In this document: piece after piece, positions 17,160-25,090 of the stretch
Layout: the number at the start of each line of letters is the position of its first letter
Numbering within the stretch: the first letter of the stretch is position 1
Assembly (NCBI GenBank): GCA_021733835.1
Contig: JAIPKD010000007.1
Location: forward strand, 1-60,981
Origin: Verrucomicrobiota bacterium
GTDB lineage: Bacteria; Verrucomicrobiota; Verrucomicrobiia; Limisphaerales; JAIPKD01
Direction of reading: 5' to 3'
Length of the DNA stretch: 60,981 nucleotides
Program-made: the position numbers and the translations under genes
Notes under the pieces: model-generated
Told to the model about the DNA's origin: nothing
Database searches by the model: none
What the model saw: the letters and a program-made list of their open reading frames with translations, nothing else

Positions 17160-18515
17160 TTATAATGACCAGCCTTGCCGGTATTCTCTGCGGATGAACT
17201 TGTTTGCTTCGGTGATGTTGGTGAACTTCATGTTTTTGCCGTCCCACTGGAGCTTGTTCCGGTACATCAATTCCCTGAGCTCTTTCTGGAGTGCGATGTT
17301 GCCTAGGAGGACGACCTCGGTCAGCGGCCCGGCCCAGTCGAAGTTGGAACCTCCGGGTTTTCCGCCTTTGGCGGCCTCGATCCATTCCTTATGGTGTCCG
17401 ATCGAGCGCGGGAGCATTTTTGGGGGGTTGCCGTATTCCCGCATTTTTGCGGCCGGTATGATATTCGTGCCGAGGATTTTGCCTTTTTCACCGACGAGGA
17501 TGCGGCCGCCGACCCCGAGCTCGCGTCCGTTTTCCAATTCTTTGGGCCTGGGCGGTTTGAGTCCGCCGTCGTACCACGTAAGTTTGACGGGCGGCAGTTC
17601 GCCGCGGGCGGGGAATTCGTAAGTGACCATGGACGCCCATGGATATGATTCGTTGTTTACATGAGTGGATGAGGCCTGAACGGAGGTGGGGTGGTTAAGC
17701 TTGAGCGCTCTGAAGACGGGATCGAACACGTGACATCCGATGTCGCCCAGTGCGCCGGTGCCGAAGTCGAGCCATCCACGCCATTTGAACGGGAGGTACG
17801 CCGGATGGTAGGGGCGCTCGGGTGCCGGGCCGAGCCAGATATCCCAATCGAGGCCGTCGGGTACGGAAGGCGTGTCGCTCGGGCGCTCCATGCCCTGTGG
17901 CCAATAGACGCCGAACACGCCGCGAAGCGGACGATCCGTCCAGATATGAACCTCGTGAACCGGGCCGATAGCGTCGTCCCAGACCATTTCACAGAGGCGC
18001 CTGGTTTCTTCGGAAGCCTGGCCTTGGTTACCCATTTGCGTGGCGACTTTATGCTTGCGTGCGGCTTCGGCGATTCTTCTGGCTTCATAAACGTCGTGAG
18101 TGAGCGGCTTCTCACAATACACGTGCTTGCCCATTTTAATCGCTTGCATGGAGGCCACGGCATGGAAGTGGTCGGGCGTGGCCACCACCACTGCGTCGAT
18201 GTCCTTTTCCTTATCGAGCATCTTCCTGAAGTCATGATATTTCTTGGCTTTCGGGAACCGGTCGAAAGTCCCCGAGGCCCTGCGCCAATCGGCATCGCAC
18301 AATGCGATGATGTTTTCGCTGGAGACCTCGTCGATATCATTGGAACCACGACCGCCGACACCGATGCCTGCGATATTGAGTTTATTGTTCGGCGATGTGG
18401 CGCCGTTCAGGCCGAGTACATGGCCTGGGACGAAATTGATTGTGGCGAATGCCGCCGCCGCGCTTCCAATGAATCCGCGCCGGCTTATCTTGGTTTGATC
18501 TGAAGGCTTTTTCAT
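17160..18515 (-). CDS. Tat-exported Gfo/Idh/MocA family oxidoreductase
   Basis: This 451-residue enzyme begins with a twin-arginine signal (KISRRGFIGSAAAAFA, RR near residue 12) and so should be folded with cofactor and exported. The Rossmann domain starts near residue 45 (LNIAGIGVGGRG) and contains VVVATPDHFHA and the family motif EKPLTH with its Lys. The C-terminal domain holds the substrate-binding barrel. Such secreted oxidoreductases are numerous in Verrucomicrobiota and Planctomycetota; some relatives act on glycosides. The substrate here is unknown. I chose the ATG at 18515 over a TTG 42 bases upstream because it places the twin arginines correctly. The Shine-Dalgarno match is weak. 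Confidence 0.9.
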   Translation of the reverse strand: MKKPSDQTKISRRGFIGSAAAAFATINFVPGHVLGLNGATSPNNKLNIAGIGVGGRGSNDIDEVSSENIIALCDADWRRASGTFDRFPKAKKYHDFRKMLDKEKDIDAVVVATPDHFHAVASMQAIKMGKHVYCEKPLTHDVYEARRIAEAARKHKVATQMGNQGQASEETRRLCEMVWDDAIGPVHEVHIWTDRPLRGVFGVYWPQGMERPSDTPSVPDGLDWDIWLGPAPERPYHPAYLPFKWRGWLDFGTGALGDIGCHVFDPVFRALKLNHPTSVQASSTHVNNESYPWASMVTYEFPARGELPPVKLTWYDGGLKPPRPKELENGRELGVGGRILVGEKGKILGTNIIPAAKMREYGNPPKMLPRSIGHHKEWIEAAKGGKPGGSNFDWAGPLTEVVLLGNIALQKELRELMYRNKLQWDGKNMKFTNITEANKFIRREYRQGWSL

Positions 18516-18760
18516 AGGAGCCCTATTTTTATGGGTAATTCCAGATTTGAAAAGCAATAAATCGTCTCCCGGGGTTTTGATCTCAGGGTCATTCAGTTCT
18601 AGCTAAGTTCCTGGGGATGTCGTTCTTGCAGGTGTTGAGCTGTTATGCTGGATTAAGGGGTGTGGATTAAGGATTTTATATCTCTCGCCCGCTCGATGAC
18701 TCGCTAGAGGCGCAGAGGCGCAGAGGCGTAGAGGCGCAGAGGCGCAGAGTTATGAATTTT
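18516..18760. other. Intergenic region with tandem repeat, no gene seen
   Basis: This stretch lies upstream of the Gfo/Idh/MocA gene and should contain its promoter. I recognise no coding sequence. It carries the 8-base tandem repeat noted at 18706 and leads into the hairpin at 18757. Confidence 0.5.
18706..18749. repeat. 8-base tandem repeat, 5.5 copies
   Basis: AGAGGCGC is repeated head to tail from 18706, with one unit ending in T, and a final half unit ending at 18749. A degenerate version (gcgcagaagcgcag) occurs near 45922. It is non-coding and could be variable in copy number. Confidence 0.85.
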
Positions 18761-18789
18761 TCATTGCTCCGAGCCGGAGCAATGAAAAA
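18757..18789. terminator. Perfect hairpin with A/T flanks
   Basis: Two perfectly complementary 14-base arms (18757-18770 and 18776-18789) flank a 5-base loop. The stem starts with a run of T and ends with a run of A, the form of a bidirectional intrinsic terminator. No obvious gene ends immediately upstream on either strand; the decayed hicA begins about 100 bases downstream. Confidence 0.55.
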
Positions 18790-18882
18790 ACTTATCGCCC
18801 TTCGCATTACTACCTTTTTCTGATACTGTGGGAACGAAACGGCAGGGCGTGAGATAATCCTTACCCCATAATCCTGATAAAT

Positions 18883-19082
18883 GTGAGCGGAGCGAACGGA
18901 ATTGATTTAATCCGCGAATTGGAAAAGGCTGGTTTGTGAATCGTGGCGGCAAGGGGAGTCATAGGAATTTTGTTCATACGAAACTCCGGAAGCCGGTGAC
19001 AATTTCGGGTAAGCTTGGAGATGATTCAAAGCAATACCCGGTGCGGGCGGTGCGCTCGGCCGTGGAGGAGTTAAAGAAATGA
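18883..19082 (+). pseudogene. hicA: HicA-like toxin remnant, frameshifted
   Basis: The sequence encodes recognisable HicA (YcfA-like) mRNA-interferase pieces in two frames. The first frame reads GIDLIRELEKAG and then stops at TGA 18937-18939. The second frame, from about 18936, reads KGSHRNFVHTKLRKPVTISG, then a Gly-Asp-Asp motif, and ends with ELKK at 19082. The catalytic His lies in KGSH. A one-base loss in the T-run at 18933-18935 would explain the shift. The second half overlaps the hicB start by four bases (ATGA), the arrangement of intact hicAB pairs. A single-base assembly error could mimic the shift, but hicB is also broken. Confidence 0.7.
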
Positions 19083-19162
19083 AAGACAGCGCAAAATATG
19101 TAAAGATTGTCGAATGGTCGGAAGAGGATCAGTGTTACGTTGGGAGTGCACCCGGATTAATG
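19079..19162 (+). pseudogene. hicB: HicB-like antitoxin remnant, truncated
   Basis: The first 28 codons match the start of HicB-type antitoxins: KYVKIVEWSEEDQCYVGSAP, then GLM. After GLM the similarity ends abruptly. The frame runs on without recognisable sequence into the antisense of the gspB gene. The rest of the HicB fold and any DNA-binding domain are missing, so this should not make a working antitoxin. With the broken hicA upstream it marks an eroded toxin-antitoxin module. Confidence 0.72.
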
Positions 19163-19242
19163 AGTTTCAAGCAATTAATCGGTACTGATTTTTCCGGTAT
19201 ATCAGTTTTTTTGGCGCCCTGTAGAGCCTGCAATGGTATCAA

Positions 19243-19968
19243 TCAGCGTAGGAAAATGCGCTTTTTATCGCCGTCGAGTTCGATTGTGACGCTGTAGGCG
19301 TCGATGTTGTCGATACGGACTCCTTTGATTTTGTCGTTAATCTTGAGGGTACGTCCGTTTATCAGGGCCGAGGAATTTGTCGAGTCGTAAAAAATGCCTT
19401 GTAGCGTTAGGTCGGGGAATGACGGTTGCGTTGGGGTGGTGGTGAACATGTTCGTTGCGGAGGCGTTGGTGAGGGTTTGCGCGTTTGCTGTGGAGGGCGT
19501 TTGCGCATTTGTGGTCGTAGCGGAGGCGATATTGGTTACTGATTGTTGTAGGTTCGTTTTCGCGGGTACGTTCGTCTGTTGGGTGGTTTTTGGAATGAGG
19601 TTTGTCTGAGCCGGTGTTTGAACGTTGGTTTTTTCGGCGGATGGTGTCGGGCTTGTTCGGGAATTATCGGTTGTGGCGGGTGTTTGATTTGTAACGGCGG
19701 GCGCATTTGTTTTTCCGTTGTCGGCGGAGGCGAGTTTGGTTTGGTCGCCGTCCTGCTCTTGCCGGCCGGCGTTCTCGGGCCAGAATATCCATGCGCCGGT
19801 GGCTATTAAAATTACGAGCGTGAACGGTACGACGAAGAGGATGAAAAAATTCCTTTTTTCGTGTTCATCGACCGGGATCAGCGGCGGCGGTTGTTGTGAA
19901 TCGTCTGCAGGGTCACGCGATTTCTTTGATTGGCTCAAACGTTTCAGTGCGTCATTTATAAGGCTCAT
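19243..19968 (-). CDS. GspB-like general secretion protein
   Basis: The 241-residue protein starts MSLINDALKRLSQSKK, a typical GspB/PulB-type N-terminus. It has one membrane helix at about residues 40-62, then a low-complexity periplasmic linker rich in Thr, Asn, Gln and Ala (65-175). It ends with a compact domain, LTLQGIFYDSTNSSALINGR, followed by KINDKIKGVRIDNID, as in the GspB C-terminal domain. With the ATPase GspA (ExeA), GspB helps place the type II secretion secretin in peptidoglycan in Aeromonas. The gene lies two bases after gspA, which supports the pairing. No other type II secretion gene is nearby. Confidence 0.82.
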   Translation of the reverse strand: MSLINDALKRLSQSKKSRDPADDSQQPPPLIPVDEHEKRNFFILFVVPFTLVILIATGAWIFWPENAGRQEQDGDQTKLASADNGKTNAPAVTNQTPATTDNSRTSPTPSAEKTNVQTPAQTNLIPKTTQQTNVPAKTNLQQSVTNIASATTTNAQTPSTANAQTLTNASATNMFTTTPTQPSFPDLTLQGIFYDSTNSSALINGRTLKINDKIKGVRIDNIDAYSVTIELDGDKKRIFLR

Positions 19969-19970
19969 GA

Positions 19971-20780
19971 TTATAATCTCCCTTCGAGTTCACGGATGGC
20001 AAGGCCGACTGTGCGATAGTCGATACGTTCCTTTTGTTTCACAAAGCAGGCGAGGAGGCATTTATCCGCTATTGCATTGATCAAGCGTGGTATCCCTCCG
20101 GAATAAAGGTAGACGCGCCAGAGCGCCGCCGACGTAAAATCCGGGACGCCGTTTGCGCCGCAGAGCGAGAGGCGGTGTTGAATATACCGTCCGATTTCGT
20201 GGTAGCGAAGAGGGTTGAGGTGGTAGCGTATGGTTATGCGTTGGCGTAATTGGCGCAACCGTGAGTCGTTTAGTTTATGACGCAACTCCGGTTGTCCGAG
20301 GATGACGATCTGGAGGAGCTTTTGTTCGTCCGTTTCGAGATTGGACAGCAGGCGGATTTGCTCGAGGAGGCCGAAGTCCAGGTCCTGGGCCTCGTCTATC
20401 ACGAGTACAGGTTCTTTTCCCGCCGCTGTTTGCTCGAGGAGGAACTCGTTCAGTGCGGCCATGATCTCCAATCCATCCATTCCTTTGACCTGGAGGCCGA
20501 ATTCTATCGCAATGGATTTGATCAGAAGTTTTGGGTCGAGGATAGGGTTAAGGATCAGGGCAGTGCAATAATGACTGTCGAGCTGATCCAGCATAGCACG
20601 ACACAGGGTGGTCTTGCCGCAACCGACTTCGCCGGTGAGCTGGATAAAACCTTTCCTTTCGCGAACGCCGAACATAATATGGTTGAACGCCTCCCGGTGG
20701 TTGGCGCTGAAGTAAAGCAGCTTCGGGTTCGGTGTTATGTCAAAAGGCGGTGATTCTAAACCGAAGTATTCCTGGTACAC
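19971..20780 (-). CDS. GspA/ExeA-like AAA ATPase
   Basis: The 269-residue ATPase opens YQEYFGLESPPFDITPNPKL, the classic start of ExeA/GspA and related MSHA-type ATPases. It has Walker A GEVGCGKTTLCRAML, Walker B VLVIDEAQDLD and sensor region ILGQPELRHKL. It lacks the C-terminal peptidoglycan-binding extension of full-length ExeA; the chain ends soon after the AAA lid. The start is GTG with no clear ribosome site. It is probably co-transcribed with gspB and acts at the inner membrane in secretin assembly, or in a pilus-like system. Confidence 0.85.
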   Translation of the reverse strand: MYQEYFGLESPPFDITPNPKLLYFSANHREAFNHIMFGVRERKGFIQLTGEVGCGKTTLCRAMLDQLDSHYCTALILNPILDPKLLIKSIAIEFGLQVKGMDGLEIMAALNEFLLEQTAAGKEPVLVIDEAQDLDFGLLEQIRLLSNLETDEQKLLQIVILGQPELRHKLNDSRLRQLRQRITIRYHLNPLRYHEIGRYIQHRLSLCGANGVPDFTSAALWRVYLYSGGIPRLINAIADKCLLACFVKQKERIDYRTVGLAIRELEGRL

Positions 20781-20909
20781 GGCTATTTTCTGTTAAACCA
20801 CGTTTTCTCTAAATGTTTAAATCCCGTTTGATTGAATGTCTATTTACAATAATATTTACTGAAAAACCGGAAACGTCGAACAAAAAAGGAACATTTTTAG
20901 TTCTCGAGG

Positions 20910-21101
20910 ATGAAAAAGATACGGAAAGTAAAGTGTCCGTCTTGTGGTAAGAAAGGCGATTGGTTTGCCACGCCGTACGGGCCGTTCTGCTCGAAGAGGT
21001 GCAAGTTGATAGATTTGGGCAAATGGCTGGATGAGGAACACGTGATATCCGAACCGCTTGAAAGCGGACGTGAAGATATCGATATGGACGAGACTGAATA
21101 A
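20910..21101 (+). CDS. yacG: DNA gyrase inhibitor YacG-like zinc protein
   Basis: This 63-residue protein carries the YacG zinc ribbon: C9 and C12 in KCPSCGK, then C27 and C31 in [16 protein letters not shown]. In E. coli YacG binds the GyrB C-terminal region and blocks DNA binding by gyrase. Length and motif spacing are normal, and the tail is acidic. It stands alone, convergent with the RibD-like gene after 46 bases. An AT-rich imperfect inverted repeat in that gap may end transcription. Confidence 0.92.
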   Translation: MKKIRKVKCPSCGKKGDWFATPYGPFCSKRCKLIDLGKWLDEEHVISEPLESGREDIDMDETE

Positions 21102-21147
21102 TATTTTTGCTGAATTATAGCTAAAAATAGGGGGCGCGGCTACACCT

Positions 21148-21900
21148 TCACGTGCGCTGGAAACTGAACACGCAAAACAGCTCGTCGCCGCGGCGGCGTA
21201 CGGATTCGAGGTTCGGCAGGAGCGCCTCTGATAACTCCGTGATACCCGTTCCGTCGGCGATGGTCGGCGCGTTTCGGCCGCCGGCGATCACCGGGCAGAT
21301 AGTCAGATGCAGTTCGTCGACGAGGCCTTCTTTAAGCAAGGCGGAGTTCAGTTCAGCCCCGCCTTCGCACAAGAGGCGTTCCACTTTCCATTCTCGCCTC
21401 AGCCATTCAAGGGTTTTGTGAAGATCGACCTGCGATGTGCCGAATACAGCGACGTGATCCGTGCGCTTGCGCAGGCGTTCGATCTTCCGTTCATCCGCAT
21501 TCTGCGATGTAACGATTATTATTGGTGAAAACCGGTGCATAAAAATCTCTGAATCTGGATTCAACGATGCCGTGCCGGATACGATTACACGGAGATTAAA
21601 CTCGCGCCGGCCGTGGCGGAGGCGTTTTTTTCGGTACTTCATGGGACCCGGGCCTAGGTTTACGGGTTCGCAGTCCACGGTTCGCGCCCCGGCCATCACC
21701 GCATCGGCCTCAGCCCTGAGTCCGAGCAGGTGTCGCCGATCCAGACCGCTGCCGAATGTCTTTATACGCCTGTTGGCGGATGCGATCTTGCCGTCGGCGG
21801 ACATACACATATTGACGAAAACAAACGGCCGTCGACGTCCGGGTTGGTCGCCTCCGTGTATCTGTTTCCTTGCTGTAAGGGGGTGTTTAGATTCTTCCAT
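21148..21900 (-). CDS. RibD C-terminal-domain reductase (dihydrofolate reductase fold)
   Basis: This 250-residue protein has only the RibD reductase domain (about 28-245), without the N-terminal deaminase. Visible motifs are FVFVNMCMSADGKIA, LLGLRAEADAVMAGARTV, LLCEGGAELNSALLKEGLVD and LTICPVIAGGRNAP. It probably reduces a ribosylaminopyrimidine-type substrate with NAD(P)H, as in riboflavin synthesis, but stand-alone homologues also have other roles. The ATG at 21900 sits 17 bases after queA. The frame could extend upstream to 22038, but that would overlap queA and add basic, non-homologous residues. Confidence 0.85.
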   Translation of the reverse strand: MEESKHPLTARKQIHGGDQPGRRRPFVFVNMCMSADGKIASANRRIKTFGSGLDRRHLLGLRAEADAVMAGARTVDCEPVNLGPGPMKYRKKRLRHGRREFNLRVIVSGTASLNPDSEIFMHRFSPIIIVTSQNADERKIERLRKRTDHVAVFGTSQVDLHKTLEWLRREWKVERLLCEGGAELNSALLKEGLVDELHLTICPVIAGGRNAPTIADGTGITELSEALLPNLESVRRRGDELFCVFSFQRT

Positions 21901-21917
21901 TTTCGCGTAATACGGTT

Positions 21918-22994
21918 TTAAATAATGAGCATTGCGTCGCCGTAGCTGTAAAACCTGTAACGTTTTGCCGCCGCTTGTTGGTAGGCATCGAGGACTAGTT
22001 CTTTTCCCCGAACACCGTTCGGATCGGCAAACGCGCACACGAGCATTAGGAGTGTTGATTTAGGTAAATGAAAATTCGTGAGCATTCCGTCGATTACCTT
22101 AAACTCGAACGGCGGATGTATGAATATCCGTGTTTTCCCGGAGGCCGGCATAATATGACCGCCATGTTCGAGGGCGACGCTTTCCAGCACGCGGACGGAG
22201 GTTGTGCCGACGGCGATAACGCGCCGGCCTTCGTCGCGTGCCTGCTGGATCGAGCGCGCGGCGTGGGGGTCGAGGAAATACCGTTCCTCGTGCATCGAGT
22301 GGTTTTCAACCGAGTCGGCCTTGACCGGTGTGAACGTGCCCGGCCCGACGTGGAGTGTGACGAAACAGGATTCAACGCCTTTATCCCGTAGCTCGTTCAG
22401 AATCCCCTGCGTAAAGTGGAGTCCCGCCGTCGGCGCCGCAACTGAGCCGGGGACGCGGCCATAGACCGTCTGGTATCTTTGCGCGTCGTCGATACGTCCC
22501 GTATTCGGTGCGCGTTTGACATAAGGCGGAAGCGGGATTTGTCCGATATTCTCCAAGTCGTTCATGAGATTGTCCGTGCCGCTGAACACCATACGTCTGC
22601 GACCGGTGTGATCGATTTCGACGGTTCGCGCGTAAATGCCGGAGCCCGAGTCATCCGGATTGAGGATTTCGAGGATGCAGTCTTCGCGGACGCGTTTGCC
22701 GGGGCGCACCAGTGTCCACCAGTCGTTCCGTGCGTTTTCTTCGACCAGAAACACCTCGATGCGGCCGGCGCTTTGATGCTTGACCGCCTTGAGTCTGGCA
22801 TGGATGACGCGTGAATCGTTGAATACAAGCAAATCTCCCGGATTCAGGTAATCGAGGATATCCCTGAATTCTCGATGACGGACGCCGTCCGAGTTTCGGT
22901 CGAGGACAAGCAGCCGCGACATGTCCCGGCGTTGGGCGGGCGACTGGGCTATCAGCTCTTCGGGCAGCTTATAATCAAATTCATCCGTCCTCAC
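21918..22994 (-). CDS. queA: tRNA preQ1(34) S-adenosylmethionine ribosyltransferase-isomerase
   Basis: QueA transfers and isomerises the ribosyl part of SAM onto preQ1 in tRNA to make epoxyqueuosine. The 358-residue product begins FDYKLPEELIAQSPAQRRDMSRLLVLDR, typical of QueA. It contains PGDLLVFNDSRVIHARL, VAAPTAGLHFT, THVGPGTF-like HVGPGTFTPV, VGTTSVRVLE, and the end segment LTNFHLPKSTLLMLVCAFA. All are conserved and the length is normal. The RibD-like gene follows directly. Confidence 0.95.
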   Translation of the reverse strand: MRTDEFDYKLPEELIAQSPAQRRDMSRLLVLDRNSDGVRHREFRDILDYLNPGDLLVFNDSRVIHARLKAVKHQSAGRIEVFLVEENARNDWWTLVRPGKRVREDCILEILNPDDSGSGIYARTVEIDHTGRRRMVFSGTDNLMNDLENIGQIPLPPYVKRAPNTGRIDDAQRYQTVYGRVPGSVAAPTAGLHFTQGILNELRDKGVESCFVTLHVGPGTFTPVKADSVENHSMHEERYFLDPHAARSIQQARDEGRRVIAVGTTSVRVLESVALEHGGHIMPASGKTRIFIHPPFEFKVIDGMLTNFHLPKSTLLMLVCAFADPNGVRGKELVLDAYQQAAAKRYRFYSYGDAMLII

Positions 22995-23107
22995 ACTCGC
23001 TTTATGCCTTTTTATCTCAAAAAAATCAAATCATGGAATACGGCGCGCATGCATACGTGTCCGGGATAAATGCATCGGATGTTTGTCGTTATTAACAAAA
23101 TACCCCG

Positions 23108-24775
23108 CTAAATGAAGATTAATACCAGTAATTGCGCCGATACAACGCGTAAGAGCATGGTCAACGGATACACGGTTGCATAGGAGATAGAAGGCGCGTC
23201 GGAGCCGGCCATCGAATTGGCGAAGGCAAGCGCCGGCGGATCGGTCATGCTCCCCGATAAGACACCGCATACGCTCACGAAATTGAGCTTGTAAACGGCG
23301 CGCGCGATGAATCCAACGATGGCCAGTGGTAGAAAAGTGATCAGCGATGCGCATGCCATCCAATAAAACCCGTTACCCTGTGTTAATGTCTCGACAAAGC
23401 GGTCGCCGGAGCTGATGCCGACGCATGCGAGGAACAGGACGATTCCAACCTCGCGCAGCATGAAGTTGGCGCTCAGCGGCATGTACCAGATCAGCGGTCC
23501 TATGCGTCCGATTCGGCTGAGGATAATAGCGGCAAGTAGCGGGCCGCCGGCGAGACCGAGGCGCACGGGCGCGGGTACATGTGGGATGTTCAACGGCCAA
23601 CTGCCGATAATAATGCCTAACGCGATGCCGACGAAGATCGGAACTACCTGCGGATGGTTCAATTGCTTGGGCGAATTCCCGAGTACATCGGCGGCCTTTT
23701 TAATGGATTCTTTGTCGCCGACGACTAAGACGGTGTCGCCGAACTGAAATCCGAAGTCCTGTGTGGGTGTGAATTCCACCCCGGCGCGGCTGATCCTTGT
23801 TATTGTAACCCCGAACCTGGCCGGCAATTGCAATTCGTCGACTGTTTTACCCAACACTTCTTTTCTTGTTACCACAACGCGGCGCGTGGTCAAAGTACTC
23901 GGCAGACTGCGTAAGTCCATGTCCGACCTCGTTCCAACTATCAACTGAATCTTCTCGAGCTCGTCTTTAGGCCCGACTACGAGGACTACGTCGCCGCGCT
24001 TAACAACAGTATCCGGTGTGGCGATTTGGATGGCTTGACCGTTGAAAACCCTTGAAATAATCACGCCCGATTCGTCGAGGCCGGGTATTTTATTGATGGG
24101 CAGTCCGTCAAGATTCGGATTTTCGACCACCAGGTTCATCGTAGACAGCTTCGGAGTGGTCGAGGCCAGTTCCTTGGAAAATGAGGTTGCCTCTACCGAA
24201 GGCGTGATTTTGTAGAAGAACCGGATCAAGCCCATGACAAGTATAATGCCGATGATCCCGAAAGGATATGCGATGGCGTACCCGAGCCCCGGCATAGAAG
24301 GTGTGTTCCCCGTGACGCCGGGCAGGTCCTTCAACGCCTGCTGCGCGGCGCCGAGTGCCGGTGTGTTGGTCGTGCCTCCCGAGAATAAGCCTACCGCAAC
24401 GCTCATGTCGATGCCCGCCAGGTAACTCAATGCGATCGTTATGCCGACACCAAGGAATACGATCGAGGCCGCCATTATGTTCAGCGGCAGGCCCTGTCGC
24501 CTCAAAGACGCCAATATGCCCGGCCCTACCTGCATGCCTATGGTGTATACGAAGAGGATAAGACCGAATTCACGCGCGAACTCCATTACCTGTGGGTTAA
24601 TCCTGAATCCTAGGTGACCGAATATCAAACCTGAAAAGAGTACACCCGCTACGCCGAGGCTGATTCCATAAACACGAATGCTGCCCAGGAGAAAACCCGT
24701 CGCAGCCACGAGACTTAAAATCAGTACCGCATGCGCAACCGATTCGTTTTGAAATAGATCAATCAACCATTCCAT
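23108..24775 (-). CDS. AspT/YidE-type transporter with two TrkA_C domains
   Basis: The 555-residue membrane protein belongs to the aspartate:alanine exchanger (AAE) family. Two homologous membrane halves (about 1-190 and 370-555) each carry the AspT/YidE/YbjL duplication. They flank two cytosolic RCK-C/TrkA-C domains (about 200-365, with VVLVVGPKDELEKIQ and FGDTVLVVGDKESIKK). Family motifs GYAIAYPFGIIG and ISYATVYPLTML are present, one per half. Substrates of most members are unknown; AspT exchanges aspartate and alanine. The soluble domains suggest gating by a bound ligand. It stands alone, 113 bases from queA. Confidence 0.9.
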   Translation of the reverse strand: MEWLIDLFQNESVAHAVLILSLVAATGFLLGSIRVYGISLGVAGVLFSGLIFGHLGFRINPQVMEFAREFGLILFVYTIGMQVGPGILASLRRQGLPLNIMAASIVFLGVGITIALSYLAGIDMSVAVGLFSGGTTNTPALGAAQQALKDLPGVTGNTPSMPGLGYAIAYPFGIIGIILVMGLIRFFYKITPSVEATSFSKELASTTPKLSTMNLVVENPNLDGLPINKIPGLDESGVIISRVFNGQAIQIATPDTVVKRGDVVLVVGPKDELEKIQLIVGTRSDMDLRSLPSTLTTRRVVVTRKEVLGKTVDELQLPARFGVTITRISRAGVEFTPTQDFGFQFGDTVLVVGDKESIKKAADVLGNSPKQLNHPQVVPIFVGIALGIIIGSWPLNIPHVPAPVRLGLAGGPLLAAIILSRIGRIGPLIWYMPLSANFMLREVGIVLFLACVGISSGDRFVETLTQGNGFYWMACASLITFLPLAIVGFIARAVYKLNFVSVCGVLSGSMTDPPALAFANSMAGSDAPSISYATVYPLTMLLRVVSAQLLVLIFI

Positions 24776-25014
24776 AATGTTTAATACTTAATTCCGTAGA
24801 TGTAACGAGCTGTGCCGACTGATGCGGCTGCCTGTTCGCCTGTGTGTATGACAGGGTCTGCGAGTGTCGGCGGTTTTGCAACATCGCTTGCCATAGCGCC
24901 ATCTCGTGAACCACGAAGCTGAAATCTGGTTTGCATTTTTTGAAATACAAACCGCAAAATATAGTAATACATGCCGGTTCGAAAAGCAATAAACTATATC
25001 GACGGGAGAATCCA
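24776..25014. other. Divergent intergenic region, no gene recognised
   Basis: This region separates the transporter start (-) from the TPR-protein region (+). The part from about 24930 is AT-rich and could hold promoters in both directions. No frame here has recognisable sequence. The small peptide frame at 25015 follows it. Confidence 0.45.
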
Positions 25015-25071
25015 ATGAAGAAAAAACTATTGCTCTGCTTGCTTTTTAGAATTATAATCAAAATATTATAA
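25015..25071 (+). CDS. Possible 18-residue hydrophobic peptide
   Basis: An ATG with a good ribosome site (GGGAG at 25004-25008, six bases before) opens an 18-codon frame: MKKKLLLCLLFRIIIKIL. The frame ends TAA 19 bases before the TPR gene, which itself lacks a clear ribosome site. The peptide could be a leader that couples translation to the TPR gene, a tiny membrane peptide, or chance. There is no downstream terminator hairpin, so I do not call an attenuator here. Confidence 0.35.
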   Translation: MKKKLLLCLLFRIIIKIL

Positions 25072-25090
25072 ACTATAATATGAATTGATT

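Noticed and set aside
17691-18503. 270-codon forward frame opposite the Gfo/Idh/MocA gene
   Set aside because: The reverse-strand protein has Tat, Rossmann and EKP motifs; the forward frame has none. It is a codon-bias shadow.
24776-25090. Possible attenuator before the TPR gene
   Set aside because: The 18-residue peptide is Leu/Ile rich, but no terminator or competing hairpins follow it.
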